The notes below the pieces were generated by a model. The model was not told the origin of the DNA and ran no database searches. It saw only the letters and a list, made by a program, of their open reading frames with translations. The position numbers and the translations under genes were made by a program. Positions 47,219 through 55,774 of a stretch of 64,000 nucleotides of DNA are shown here, piece by piece. Source of the stretch: Bacillaceae bacterium (GTDB lineage Bacteria; Bacillota; Bacilli; Bacillales; Alkalibacillaceae). The DNA is taken from assembly GCA_017656265.1 (NCBI GenBank), contig JACDOD010000001.1, forward strand, positions 558,001-622,000, given 5' to 3'. Numbering within the stretch: the stretch's first letter is position 1; the number at the start of each line of letters is the position of its first letter.

Positions 47219-47473
47219 TTAGCCCTGTTCCCGGTTTAATCGGTCTTCTACTTCCCTAACCACATCTTCTGCTGTCATACCTTTTACTTGTACGACAGAT
47301 GCATCAGGAACATCTGAAGTCATGCCCATGACATTCTGATCCTGTCCGGTTACACAGCAGCAATCACAGTTTTCTGCATCCTCCATATTTTTGAGTACCA
47401 CGACTTCATACCCTTTTTCTTCAAGGGCTTCTTTCACATCTGTCAGGGATTCTTCTACACCTATTCGAGTCAT
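47219..47473 (-). CDS. ykuS: YkuS family protein (UPF0180)
   Basis: An 84-aa soluble protein with the cluster ENCDCCCVTGQDQN near residue 35, matching the UPF0180/YkuS family. The cysteine group suggests metal binding, but function is unknown. GGAGGAATGCACAA precedes the ATG. It follows dapL by 63 bases on the same strand, as ykuS follows ykuR in B. subtilis. Confidence 0.88.
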   Translation of the reverse strand: MTRIGVEESLTDVKEALEEKGYEVVVLKNMEDAENCDCCCVTGQDQNVMGMTSDVPDASVVQVKGMTAEDVVREVEDRLNREQG

Positions 47474-47536
47474 TTGTGCATTCCTCCTGTAATTTTCGTT
47501 TCGTTTATTAAAATTCCCTGACAGCTGGAAAACTAT

Positions 47537-48658
47537 TCACAGTTGAATGGTTCGAATCATATGTTCCACTGCCTTTACACCCACTTCCAGGGCTTCCTCT
47601 TTTGGGGCTAACTTTGCATGATGAAGACCATACGGCGAGTCTACCCCAAGCCAGAACATAAATCCGGGAATTTCTTTTAACATATAACCGAAGTCCTCAC
47701 CAGTCATCGCTTGATCGGCTTCGATATAATGGATCCCGAGTTTGCCCATTTCATTTTTAAACTGTTCAACATATTTCCCTTCATTCCATACTTGATAGTA
47801 ATTCGCCCCATAGTCAATGGATGACTCACAACCAAATCGAATGTCAATCGCTCTGGCCGTTCGTTCAATGTTTTCTTTAACAACCGCCATCGTTTCCGGC
47901 TTTAACGTGCGAATGGTTCCTTCTACGCGGGCTTTTTCTGCTATGATGTTTTGCACGGTTCCCCCAGAAATTTTTCCAATGGTGATAACAGCTGAGTCAA
48001 GGGGATCAGTCATGCGTGAAATAATCTGCTGAATATCTACAACAAAGTTCGACGCTGCAAGAACCATATCCTTCGTATGATGGGGAAAGGCTGCATGTCC
48101 TCCCTTCCCATGAAAATCTACATATAGCTCACTCGTATTGGCGAAAAGCAGCCCTTCTCTGGAAGAAACAGTCCCAACAGGCAAATCCGGGGCGATATGT
48201 AAGGCAAAGATCATATCTGGCATCCATTTTTTCATGATGTCCGATTGAAGCATGGGCAACGCACCGCCAGGACCTTCTTCTGCGGGCTGAAACACCATCA
48301 ACACATTGTGTTCAGGGGGATGCTCGGATAGTTTCTTTAATACACCGAGGGCAATAGTCATGTGAAAATCATGTCCGCACGCATGCATTTTTCCTTCATG
48401 ACTGGATTGAAAGGGAAAGCCAGTCTCCTCCTGAATGGGGAGGCCATCAATATCCGCTCTGTATCCAATGGTATTTTGCCCCTTTGTTCCCCTCACAAAC
48501 ACAAATATACCTGTTTTCCAGGTCTCGACCTGAAGATCATCCTGAGGGAGCTGCTCAATGAACGATAAGATATACTTCTGGGTTTTGAATTCCTGAAAAC
48601 CTAATTCCGGTATACGGTGCAAATCTCTTCTGATTGATTGCAATTCTTGAAATTTCAA
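47537..48658 (-). CDS. dapL: N-acetyl-diaminopimelate deacetylase
   Basis: A 373-aa M20-family metallohydrolase. [13 protein letters not shown] and [14 protein letters not shown] carry metal ligands, PAEEGPGGA holds the catalytic Glu, and EDFGYML the last ligand. In the acetylase branch of lysine/diaminopimelate synthesis it removes acetyl from N-acetyl-LL-DAP. The TTG at 48658 is preferred since GAGGTG is 6 bases upstream. dapH lies immediately upstream on the same strand. Confidence 0.9.
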   Translation of the reverse strand: MKFQELQSIRRDLHRIPELGFQEFKTQKYILSFIEQLPQDDLQVETWKTGIFVFVRGTKGQNTIGYRADIDGLPIQEETGFPFQSSHEGKMHACGHDFHMTIALGVLKKLSEHPPEHNVLMVFQPAEEGPGGALPMLQSDIMKKWMPDMIFALHIAPDLPVGTVSSREGLLFANTSELYVDFHGKGGHAAFPHHTKDMVLAASNFVVDIQQIISRMTDPLDSAVITIGKISGGTVQNIIAEKARVEGTIRTLKPETMAVVKENIERTARAIDIRFGCESSIDYGANYYQVWNEGKYVEQFKNEMGKLGIHYIEADQAMTGEDFGYMLKEIPGFMFWLGVDSPYGLHHAKLAPKEEALEVGVKAVEHMIRTIQL

Positions 48659-48723
48659 GCCCCTCACCTCATAAAAAGTATCTTATATAAACGAACAGGT
48701 GCATAGCACTTGCTCGTTTTAAA

Positions 48724-49446
48724 TTAATCCTGATTTAATTTACGCAGTTCGTGTTTAATTTCAGTTTTGCTTCTCGTCTGATCATCAATTTCTTTAATTT
48801 TTCTGGCAGGAGTACCAGCAACTACTGTATTTGGCGGAACATCTTCTGTTACAACAGCACCCGCTGCAACCACTGCACCTTTTCCAATGGTAACTCCTTC
48901 AAGAACAACAGCATTGGCCCCAATGACAACATCATCTTCAACTACTACAGGTTTAGCAGATGGCGGCTCAATCACTCCTGCCAATACAGTACCTGCACCG
49001 ATGTGGCAGTTCTTTCCAACTGTAGCACGTCCACCTAAAACGGCATTCATGTCAATCATGGTACCTTCTCCAACAACAGCTCCAATATTAATCATTGCTC
49101 CCATCATAATTACAGCACCATCTCCGATTTCCACCTGATCACGAATAATGGCGCCAGGCTCTATTCGTGCATTTACACCTTTCAAATCAAGAAGAGGAAT
49201 CGCAGAATTTCTGCGATCATTTTCAATTACATAGTCTGAAATCGCTCCTTTAAATTGCTCCAGTACTTCTTTAATATCTTTCCATTCCCCAAAAAGAACA
49301 CCTGTATGATCATCTACAAATGCTTTAATTTTGTCACCATATTGTATGTCCTGCAAATAATTCCCTTTCACATATACTTTTACAGGCGTTGACTTCGTAC
49401 TGTTTGAAATAAAATCGATAATCTCATTCGCATCCATCATCTTCAT
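48724..49446 (-). CDS. dapH: Tetrahydrodipicolinate N-acetyltransferase
   Basis: A 240-aa enzyme with an N-terminal DapH domain and a left-handed beta-helix of hexapeptide repeats ([20 protein letters not shown] and following). It acetylates tetrahydrodipicolinate using acetyl-CoA. GGAGGTAAGAAAC precedes ATG 49446; the in-frame start at 49461 overlaps it. With dapL 65 bases downstream it forms the acetylase branch module. Confidence 0.93.
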   Translation of the reverse strand: MKMMDANEIIDFISNSTKSTPVKVYVKGNYLQDIQYGDKIKAFVDDHTGVLFGEWKDIKEVLEQFKGAISDYVIENDRRNSAIPLLDLKGVNARIEPGAIIRDQVEIGDGAVIMMGAMINIGAVVGEGTMIDMNAVLGGRATVGKNCHIGAGTVLAGVIEPPSAKPVVVEDDVVIGANAVVLEGVTIGKGAVVAAGAVVTEDVPPNTVVAGTPARKIKEIDDQTRSKTEIKHELRKLNQD

Positions 49447-49529
49447 GTTTCTTACCTCCAATAGTCCTTGTTTTTATGTAGGTATTTTGTTTTCCTTTAC
49501 TGTACCAAAATGTATCTGCTTTAGACAAG

Positions 49530-51023
49530 TTAAACCTTTTCTCCTTTAGGAAGCCAGGTGATCAAGACAAAACTGATGACAGCGAGCACGAATAAACCAA
49601 TGTATACATGATGCAAGCCAACTGTCAGGGCTTCCTGAAGCAATCCTCTGGCTTCTTCATTTAACAGCATTCTCTGATTGGGATCCATAAGCTGATTCGT
49701 TGTATCGACTGATATGTTGTCTGACATCCCCTCTTCCTCTATAAAACCATTGATCCGATTGTTTAATATCCCGCCCAGCAAAGCGGCTCCCAGAGCGCTT
49801 CCGATCGATCGCATAAACATATTTGATGCGGTAGCGATTCCTCTGAGTTTCCAACTAACCGTTGTCTGGATGGATACAATAAACGATGTGGAGGATAGAC
49901 CCATACCGACTCCGATAAAAAAGGATCCAGCTCCTGCCCAGATCGGCCCCTTTTCAGGTGAAAGCATGAAGAAAAAGATACCACCAATGATTAACGAAAT
50001 TCCTCCCAAAATGGAAGTAGTGCGAAAACCAATTTTCAAAAGGAGTCGTCCAGCGACTGTAGCTGCAATCGGCCATCCTATTGACATTGTCGTTAAGGTA
50101 AATCCTGCAACCGTAGCTGACCGTTCCATAACCCCCTGAACAAAGGCAGGAAGATAACTCGATACCCCAATTAAGATCATTCCGGTTGTCAGTGATGTTA
50201 CATTCGCTACCCCTATGGACCGGTATTTCCAGATGGAAAATGGCATCATGGGGTCTTTTGCTCTGCGTTCCTGCAAAATAAATAAAATAAAGCCAAAAAG
50301 ACTGAAACCAAGCAGCAGATACATCAATGGAGAACCCCATGGAATCCCTACCCCGCCTTCCACGAGAAGCATTAAAAGGCTGCTCACAAATAGTATTAAC
50401 CAGGTGGAACCCATAAAATCAATAGACTGTTTTTCCTTCTCCAGATTCTCATGAAAAAAGAGGATTATGCCGAGCATAGCTAACAGGCCTAAAGGTATAT
50501 TCATCAAAAATACGTAATGCCAGCTTAATACATCAACAAATAAACCGCCCAATGCAGGGCCCGAAATGGCAGAAATACCCCATACGCTTGAGAGATACCC
50601 CTGTATTTTGGCTCTTTCCTCTTTTGTATAAATATCTCCAACGATCGTTGTTGCAATGGGCATTAGCGCACCTGCCCCAATCCCCTGAAAGAATCGTGCA
50701 GCAATCAGCGTTTCCATGGAACCAGCCATAGCACAGCTAATGGATCCCAATAAAAAAACGGATATCCCAATTAAAAAAATAGGCTTCCGTCCAAACAAAT
50801 CCGACAGCTTGCCAAAAATTAATACAGTACCAGCGTTGGTTAACAAATAAGCCGAAAAGACCCAGCTGTAAAGGGAAAATCCACCTAAATCCGCCGCAAT
50901 ACTTGGCATAGCTGTTGAAACAATTGTGGCTTCAATGGCTGCCAAAAACATGGCTAGCATAATGGATGCAAGAACTAGTGGACGTTTCATCTGATGGTGC
51001 TGTTCATTATGTATAGCTTCCAT
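49530..51023 (-). CDS. MFS multidrug exporter, DHA2/EmrB type
   Basis: A 497-aa protein with fourteen predicted helices. The motif C-like AISGPALGGLF and motif A GKLSDLFGRKP mark the drug:H+ antiporter-2 family. Such proteins expel varied cationic or lipophilic drugs. GAGAGGAG lies 6-7 bases before ATG 51023. It is 83 bases upstream of dapH on the same strand, but no link to lysine synthesis is implied. Confidence 0.87.
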   Translation of the reverse strand: MEAIHNEQHHQMKRPLVLASIMLAMFLAAIEATIVSTAMPSIAADLGGFSLYSWVFSAYLLTNAGTVLIFGKLSDLFGRKPIFLIGISVFLLGSISCAMAGSMETLIAARFFQGIGAGALMPIATTIVGDIYTKEERAKIQGYLSSVWGISAISGPALGGLFVDVLSWHYVFLMNIPLGLLAMLGIILFFHENLEKEKQSIDFMGSTWLILFVSSLLMLLVEGGVGIPWGSPLMYLLLGFSLFGFILFILQERRAKDPMMPFSIWKYRSIGVANVTSLTTGMILIGVSSYLPAFVQGVMERSATVAGFTLTTMSIGWPIAATVAGRLLLKIGFRTTSILGGISLIIGGIFFFMLSPEKGPIWAGAGSFFIGVGMGLSSTSFIVSIQTTVSWKLRGIATASNMFMRSIGSALGAALLGGILNNRINGFIEEEGMSDNISVDTTNQLMDPNQRMLLNEEARGLLQEALTVGLHHVYIGLFVLAVISFVLITWLPKGEKV

Positions 51024-51170
51024 CACTAATCTCCTCTCAATCCATTGACTGGAGTATGTAATGTATTATGAATAACGAAGACCCTTGCTGTTATTAGCAA
51101 GGGTTGATCAAATCCATACTTTTTCTGATTTCAGATGTTAAGAACAAGCTCCACCTATTCTGTATCAAAC

Positions 51171-51184
51171 CGACAAGTGACAGG
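51171..51184 (-). repeat. CCTGTCACTTGTCG repeat, copy 3
   Basis: The minus strand of 51171-51184 is the exact 14-mer, followed by GCACC on the + strand, as in copy 1. It reaches to within 4 bases of the darB stop codon (51188-51190). Confidence 0.65.
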
Positions 51185-51187
51185 CAC

Positions 51188-51637
51188 CTATCTTCCGTTG
51201 TTGTATTCATGTAAATGGCGGTTCAGCTGTTTTAAGATCACTCGTCTTGTTAGTATACCATCAAATAAGCCATCTTCATCAACAACACAAACAAACGGAT
51301 GATTAATCACAGATTTCAAGGCTTTCAAAAAGCTGTCCTTTTTATTGATCGTAGGTACATCCCGGTCCATTACTTCTTTAACAGTGGCTGCTGAAAGCTT
51401 CTCCACTTCAAATCGTTCAATACCGAGAATATGGTCCAGAATCATTGTCTTACTGATAATTCCTTCAAATCGAAAACTGGGATTTAAAACCGGGACAGCC
51501 GAATAACCAGATTTCACCAGAACAAGCAGTGCGTGTTCCAATGGATTTTGATTTTGAACATGTGCCACTTTTTCTGCTGGAATCATTAAATCCTCAACGG
51601 AAATTTGCTGCAGTTCTGAACTTTGAACACTAAACAT
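51188..51637 (-). CDS. darB: c-di-AMP-binding CBS protein DarB
   Basis: A 149-aa protein with two CBS motifs (VEDLMIPAEKVAHVQ and VKEVMDRDVPTIN). It closely matches B. subtilis DarB (YkuL) as I recall. Apo-DarB activates the (p)ppGpp synthetase Rel and pyruvate carboxylase, while c-di-AMP binding turns this off. ATG 51637 follows GAGGAGAAAA. KtrC, another c-di-AMP target, is 11 kb away. Confidence 0.9.
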   Translation of the reverse strand: MFSVQSSELQQISVEDLMIPAEKVAHVQNQNPLEHALLVLVKSGYSAVPVLNPSFRFEGIISKTMILDHILGIERFEVEKLSAATVKEVMDRDVPTINKKDSFLKALKSVINHPFVCVVDEDGLFDGILTRRVILKQLNRHLHEYNNGR

Positions 51638-51791
51638 TTTTCTCCTCACTCCTTTAATGACAACCCATCGGAGTCAATCTTTCACTAGAGTGATTCCCTT
51701 ATATATTTTAACATAGTTATCCTGAAAATTATATGAGAAGGTTGCATAAGGTAAAAAGAACGAAAATGTTTTGCAGGACTTATTTCATGAC

Positions 51792-51911
51792 CTACTTTTT
51801 GCGCTGATGATGAATAGAAATAATGATTGGTCTTAACATTCGTTTCTTACAGGCCGGGCATTGCAAATGTTCCCTGGTTATCACGTAACAATGACCGCAA
51901 TAGTAATACAT
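51792..51911 (-). CDS. Possible 39-aa zinc-ribbon protein
   Basis: The frame begins MYYYCGHCYVITREHLQC and continues PACKKRM with a basic tail. Two CxxC pairs (Cys5/Cys8 and Cys18/Cys21) could bind one zinc. A weak ribosome site (GGGTGAT) lies 5-6 bases upstream of the ATG. It is between darB and the arsR promoter region. No family is recognised. Confidence 0.5.
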   Translation of the reverse strand: MYYYCGHCYVITREHLQCPACKKRMLRPIIISIHHQRKK

Positions 51912-51964
51912 ACTGATCACCCACTTTAACCATAACATTGACTACTATATCCTATGACCTTGAT

Positions 51965-52023
51965 CTGGTACCTGTCACTTGTCGAATTTTGGCGTTGCCG
52001 AACCTGGTACCTGTCACTTGTCG
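51965..52023 (+). repeat. Tandem CCTGTCACTTGTCG repeats, copies 4 and 5
   Basis: Two exact 20-base copies of CTGGTACCTGTCACTTGTCG at 51965-51984 and 52004-52023, period 39, with 19 bases between. Further TTGTCGAA follows at 52028. They sit 60-120 bp upstream of the CzrA-type operator. Confidence 0.8.
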
Positions 52024-52082
52024 GCATTTGTCGAACAACACCAAAGGGATAACTCTTTATCATCCCACTAAACTTTGTTACT

Positions 52083-52102
52083 ATATGAACATATGCTCAT
52101 AT
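52083..52102. promoter_or_regulatory. CzrA/SmtB-type operator before arsR-czcD
   Basis: ATATGAACATATGCTCATAT is a 20-base palindrome with one mismatched pair, the classic ArsR/SmtB operator form. It lies between a -35-like TTGTTA (52075-52080) and a TATAAT (52100-52105), so bound repressor would block RNA polymerase. The 19-base spacer is long, which is also seen in some metal-regulated promoters. Confidence 0.8.
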
Positions 52103-52123
52103 AATAACGGTGAGGTGATTCAA

Positions 52124-52435
52124 ATGACTGAACAACAGCCAATGCATGAACTTGATGACGAAACACTTTTTCTTGTGTCTCAAACGTTTAAGGCTCTTTG
52201 CGATCCAACCAGAATCCGCATTCTTCACCTTCTTTCCCAGAAAGAATGCAGTGTCAATGAAATCGCCAGCAAGTTGGATTTAAAACAGTCAACTGTATCC
52301 CATCAGCTGCGCTTTTTAAAAAACTTACGGTTAGTTAAATATAAAAGAGAAAAAACTACGTATTACTATTCACCTGATGATCAGCATGTGATGAATTTAC
52401 TTGCTCAAACCATTGAGCATGCTCAGCACCATTAA
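52124..52435 (+). CDS. czrA: ArsR/SmtB family metal-sensing repressor (CzrA-like)
   Basis: A 103-aa winged-helix repressor. The recognition helix region is [19 protein letters not shown]. The C-terminal helix has the zinc/cobalt-sensing alpha-5 pattern D-x-H-x10-H-x2-H (DQH...IEHAQH), as in CzrA. Zn2+ or Co2+ binding would release the operator at 52083. GAGGTGATT precedes ATG 52124; the frame is open further upstream but lacks other start signals. czcD follows after 17 bases. Confidence 0.9.
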   Translation: MTEQQPMHELDDETLFLVSQTFKALCDPTRIRILHLLSQKECSVNEIASKLDLKQSTVSHQLRFLKNLRLVKYKREKTTYYYSPDDQHVMNLLAQTIEHAQHH

Positions 52436-52452
52436 AGAAGGGAGTCATTCCA

Positions 52453-53364
52453 TTGGCACATAATCACAGCCATTCCCATGGCCAGCATCATATTAAACCC
52501 GAAAATAAAAAAGCCTTATTCTGGAGCTTTATCCTCATTTTCACCTATATGCTTATTGAATTTATTGGTGGATTATTAACCAACAGCCTTGCTTTGTTGT
52601 CGGATGCGGGTCACATGCTAAGTGATGCTGCTGCCCTCGGGCTCAGTCTGTTTGCCTTTATGATTGGCACACGAGACCCCAATCAGCATAAGACATACGG
52701 TTATCGCCGATTTGAAATTCTGGCAGCGTTTATAAATGGACTAACTTTGATTGCCATTGCCATTTTTATTGTAATTGAAGGAGTTCAGCGCTTTTATGAA
52801 CCGCCCGAAGTCAGCCCTTCCATGATTATCATTGCCAGTATTGGGCTAATCATAAATATCGCAGTGGCATGGATTTTGATGCAGGGAGAAAGGAATAATT
52901 TAAATTTGAGAAGTGCCTTTTTGCATGTCCTTGGCGATCTCCTCGGTTCCATTGGTGCCATCACTGCCGGCTTTCTCATTTATTTCTTCAACTGGAACAT
53001 TGCCGATCCCATTGCCAGTATTATCGTTGCCTTTCTTGTCCTGATCAGCGGGATTCGGGTAACCAGAGAATCTTACCATGTGCTGATGGAAGGGAAACCA
53101 GAACACATCCCACTCAAAAAATTAAAAGATGCTTTACATGAGCTTCCGCAGGTGTGCGATGTTCACGACCTTCATGTCTGGTCCATCACACCTGACTTCC
53201 CGGCCATGAGCTGCCATATGGTCGTAGAACCGGATTCAGATCGGGACCAGATATTAAAAGAGGCAAACCAGATGCTAAAAGAAAAATTTCACATCGAACA
53301 TACGACCATTCAAATGGAGGGAAAAGAATTGGGCCTCCATCATAAAGATGACTGCTGCAATTAA
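52453..53364 (+). CDS. czcD: Cation diffusion facilitator exporter (CzcD-like)
   Basis: A 303-aa six-helix Zn2+/Co2+/Cd2+ exporter from a TTG start (AAGGGAG 8-9 bases upstream). The N-terminus is His-rich (HNHSHSHGQHH). Metal-site motifs are SDAGHMLSDAA in helix 2 and HVLGDLLGS in helix 5, with a cytosolic C-terminal domain ending in HHKDDCCN. It is controlled with czrA as one operon and followed by a strong terminator. Confidence 0.92.
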   Translation: MAHNHSHSHGQHHIKPENKKALFWSFILIFTYMLIEFIGGLLTNSLALLSDAGHMLSDAAALGLSLFAFMIGTRDPNQHKTYGYRRFEILAAFINGLTLIAIAIFIVIEGVQRFYEPPEVSPSMIIIASIGLIINIAVAWILMQGERNNLNLRSAFLHVLGDLLGSIGAITAGFLIYFFNWNIADPIASIIVAFLVLISGIRVTRESYHVLMEGKPEHIPLKKLKDALHELPQVCDVHDLHVWSITPDFPAMSCHMVVEPDSDRDQILKEANQMLKEKFHIEHTTIQMEGKELGLHHKDDCCN

Positions 53365-53395
53365 AAAAACGTGTCCCAAACATGGGGCACGTTTT
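53365..53395 (+). terminator. Terminator of czrA-czcD
   Basis: AAAACGTGTCCC and GGGGCACGTTTT form a stem with a small loop, then further T residues. It is also in place for the convergent gene ending at 53413. Confidence 0.85.
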
Positions 53396-53412
53396 CCCTT
53401 TTCTAAATTTCC

Positions 53413-54084
53413 TTATTTATAATCCTTCATCCATTTATCCAAATCTTTCTGTTCATTAATCAGCGGAATCTCACGACCTTTGATCTGGATGGTTTTATTT
53501 TTATAATCTACACTGAAATGATGAAAGCGAATTCCGGTTTCCCGAAGTGCGTCTATAAGCTGGATAGCCCTCGTCAGCTCTCTCCCTTTATTCTGATCGG
53601 TCACCTCAACCTTACCAATTAAAACCCCTATTTGAACAGTAGTATATTCTTTATAATCAGGAATTTCAGCCGTTTCATAAATCTTTAAACCAGGATTCGG
53701 CACAATACCAACATAATTCCGGTGTTCAGGGTAATATTGTTTAATAATAGGCGTTAACTCCTGTCGGGCCTGATGTTTCCATGTTTGATAATGTAGCCCA
53801 TCTTCTAATTCCCCTGTCTTTGGGTTTTGCCCTACATAAAACCTGATTTCCGGCTGATCAGCGGCATAAGCGTAAGAATGATAGGTTTTCCCATGCATGA
53901 AATCAAAATAAAAATCATCGATGACAAAATCTTTCCCATACTTTTCTTCCACATATTCCTCAAGCTTACTTTTGTAATAGAACGCATCCCACGGTAACCC
54001 GTAGCTGTAGTAAAAAACAAAACATCCCATGATGACAGCCATTAAAATTAGAAAAAGAAACAACTTTGATTTTAAAAGTACCAT
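53413..54084 (-). CDS. Membrane-anchored hypothetical protein
   Basis: A 223-aa protein with one N-terminal membrane segment (residues ~5-28, LFLFLILMAVIMGCFVFYY). The soluble extracellular part carries conserved-looking tyrosine/lysine-rich stretches. It recalls YfjL-like Bacillus proteins of unknown function, but not firmly. AAAGGAGCC lies 4-5 bases before ATG 54084; a reading from 54129 has no ribosome site. It begins an accessory minus-strand block. Confidence 0.65.
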   Translation of the reverse strand: MVLLKSKLFLFLILMAVIMGCFVFYYSYGLPWDAFYYKSKLEEYVEEKYGKDFVIDDFYFDFMHGKTYHSYAYAADQPEIRFYVGQNPKTGELEDGLHYQTWKHQARQELTPIIKQYYPEHRNYVGIVPNPGLKIYETAEIPDYKEYTTVQIGVLIGKVEVTDQNKGRELTRAIQLIDALRETGIRFHHFSVDYKNKTIQIKGREIPLINEQKDLDKWMKDYK

Positions 54085-54138
54085 ACCGGCTCCTTTATCA
54101 TCTTTAATTCTGTTAAATAATGTACACATCGGGAAGGC

Positions 54139-54576
54139 TTAAATTTTATATCCGTAGAAATAATTCGCCTCCCTTTTAAACCCCGTCTTTTCATAAAGCT
54201 TTTGTGCTCTTTTGTTTTCCGGACCAGTTTCAAGGGTGACACTGACTGCACCTGTTTCTTTTGCAAAATCAATCGCTTTTTTTAACAGTTGTTCGCCAAT
54301 CCCCCTGCCCCGGGCATCTTTTTTGACAAACAGGTCGTTCAGCACCCACGTATGGTTCATCCGTACAGAAGAAAACATAGGATAAAGCTGGGTAAAGCCA
54401 AGTGCCTCATTTCCGTCAAAAGCGACAAAAATGACCGATTCTTTATGGCTCATCCGTTCTCGTATAAACTCCCTGGCCCCTTCCAAATCTGATTTTTGCT
54501 GGTAAAACCCCCGGTACAAATCAAACAGTTCTGCCACTGAATCCAAATCTTCTAATGCTGCCTGTTTAATATTCAT
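54139..54576 (-). CDS. GNAT family N-acetyltransferase
   Basis: A 145-aa acetyltransferase with the acetyl-CoA loop DARGRGIGEQLLKKA (motif A, R/Q-x-x-G-x-G/A) near residue 90 and the C-terminal ENKRAQKLYEKTGFKR. It would acetylate a small amine or a protein N-terminus; the substrate is unknown. GGAGGGTTTACATT precedes the ATG. It lies 54 bases before the membrane-anchored gene at 53413. Confidence 0.85.
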   Translation of the reverse strand: MNIKQAALEDLDSVAELFDLYRGFYQQKSDLEGAREFIRERMSHKESVIFVAFDGNEALGFTQLYPMFSSVRMNHTWVLNDLFVKKDARGRGIGEQLLKKAIDFAKETGAVSVTLETGPENKRAQKLYEKTGFKREANYFYGYKI

Positions 54577-54600
54577 AATGTAAACCCTCCTACCATCATG

Positions 54601-55227
54601 TTACGTATTAACCGATTGTATAACGATATTGGCTCTTTCCTTTGGGCTAACAGTGCTTACATAATAATCTTCTCCTGGCCAATATCTTCTCTTATATTTG
54701 GATTGAATCGCTTCATAATTGCCGATATACTGATCTCTCTTCAAAACTCGTTCGAACCTCACATTACGAGGACAATCAATAAAGATCGTAAAGTCAAAAA
54801 AATTTCTCCATTCTTTTCTTTGCAGAAAAATTCCTTCGATTAGAACCACACTCTCCGGCTCTATCATAACTGGTTTAATGGAATGGTCATCATTTTCTTT
54901 GTCATAAAAAGGCAAATTTAACATCCGACAGTTTTGATGCAACCTTTCAAAAAGAATCGATGTTAATAAATTGACATCCCACTGTAAGTAATAATATTCG
55001 TACCATTCTTCATTTCCTGTGAGATAACGGCTGTTTTTTTCCACAATATGGTTATCCATGTGAAAAATAAATGTTTGATACTTTTGATTTTTTAACTCGT
55101 GGTCAAGTTTCTTCACAAAAGTTGTCTTTCCCGCTCCGCTTAAACCATCGATCGCTACCAGGTAAGGCCGTTCTTCATTTGGAATACTAGTAATATGTGA
55201 AATCAATTCATGAACGATTTCTTGCAT
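54601..55227 (-). CDS. P-loop kinase, uridine kinase-like
   Basis: A 208-aa P-loop phosphotransferase. Walker A is AIDGLSGAGKTT near residue 30, followed by FHMDNHIVE and VLIEGIFLQRKEW, a pattern of uridine kinase/phosphoribulokinase relatives. It may phosphorylate a nucleoside or small molecule, perhaps for resistance or salvage. ATG 55227 follows GGGAGG by 10 bases; a GTG 6 bases earlier is possible. It follows the GNAT gene at 55250 by 22 bases and is likely co-transcribed. Confidence 0.72.
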   Translation of the reverse strand: MQEIVHELISHITSIPNEERPYLVAIDGLSGAGKTTFVKKLDHELKNQKYQTFIFHMDNHIVEKNSRYLTGNEEWYEYYYLQWDVNLLTSILFERLHQNCRMLNLPFYDKENDDHSIKPVMIEPESVVLIEGIFLQRKEWRNFFDFTIFIDCPRNVRFERVLKRDQYIGNYEAIQSKYKRRYWPGEDYYVSTVSPKERANIVIQSVNT

Positions 55228-55249
55228 CGACACATTTCCTCCCAATCGT

Positions 55250-55762
55250 TTACGTCTGTAATCCATGGATCACCTCATCCCATTCCCCGTATACCTCAAC
55301 AAATCCTAATTTTTGATATACATGCTGGGCAGAATCGTTTCCTTTCGTTACCATTAAAAATAACGTTTGATATCCATTAGCGATTAATGCATTTATGCTT
55401 CTTTTTAACAAAAAAGTCGAATACCCCCTATTTAAATAGCGCGGGTGTGTTACGGTGTAAGTTACAAACGGAGCTCCTTTGAATAAAGAAACGATAACCG
55501 CTGAAACTGCCTGATTTCTGTCTTCAATCAAAAATGAACAGTCAGACAAAAATGGTCCATACTTCCCATTTAATGTTTGTCTCATTTCATAAACAAACTC
55601 TTCCAGACTTTCTCCTTCATAGTCAATTGTATCTTTATACCCATGGAACATAAGATGACCTAATTTCTCATAATCATCGGGGGTAATGGTTTTATCATTA
55701 TATTCATGTCGAAAACCCTGTTTTGAAAGAGTTAATTTCATTTTTATTCTATGATTTTGCAT
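55250..55762 (-). CDS. GNAT family N-acetyltransferase
   Basis: A 170-aa acetyltransferase with a divergent acetyl-CoA loop (PRYLNRGYSTFLLKRS) and a C-terminal NDSAQHVYQKLGF. AAAGGAG lies 7 bases before the ATG. It is directly upstream of the kinase-like gene and 12 bases after the preceding membrane protein gene, so the three form one unit. The substrate is unknown. Confidence 0.8.
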   Translation of the reverse strand: MQNHRIKMKLTLSKQGFRHEYNDKTITPDDYEKLGHLMFHGYKDTIDYEGESLEEFVYEMRQTLNGKYGPFLSDCSFLIEDRNQAVSAVIVSLFKGAPFVTYTVTHPRYLNRGYSTFLLKRSINALIANGYQTLFLMVTKGNDSAQHVYQKLGFVEVYGEWDEVIHGLQT

Positions 55763-55774
55763 CCCTTTTCTCCT

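Noticed and set aside
49714-50139. 141-codon + strand open frame opposite the MFS exporter
   Set aside because: It is a shadow of the transporter gene; the product is proline/isoleucine-rich without any domain and lacks a start signal.
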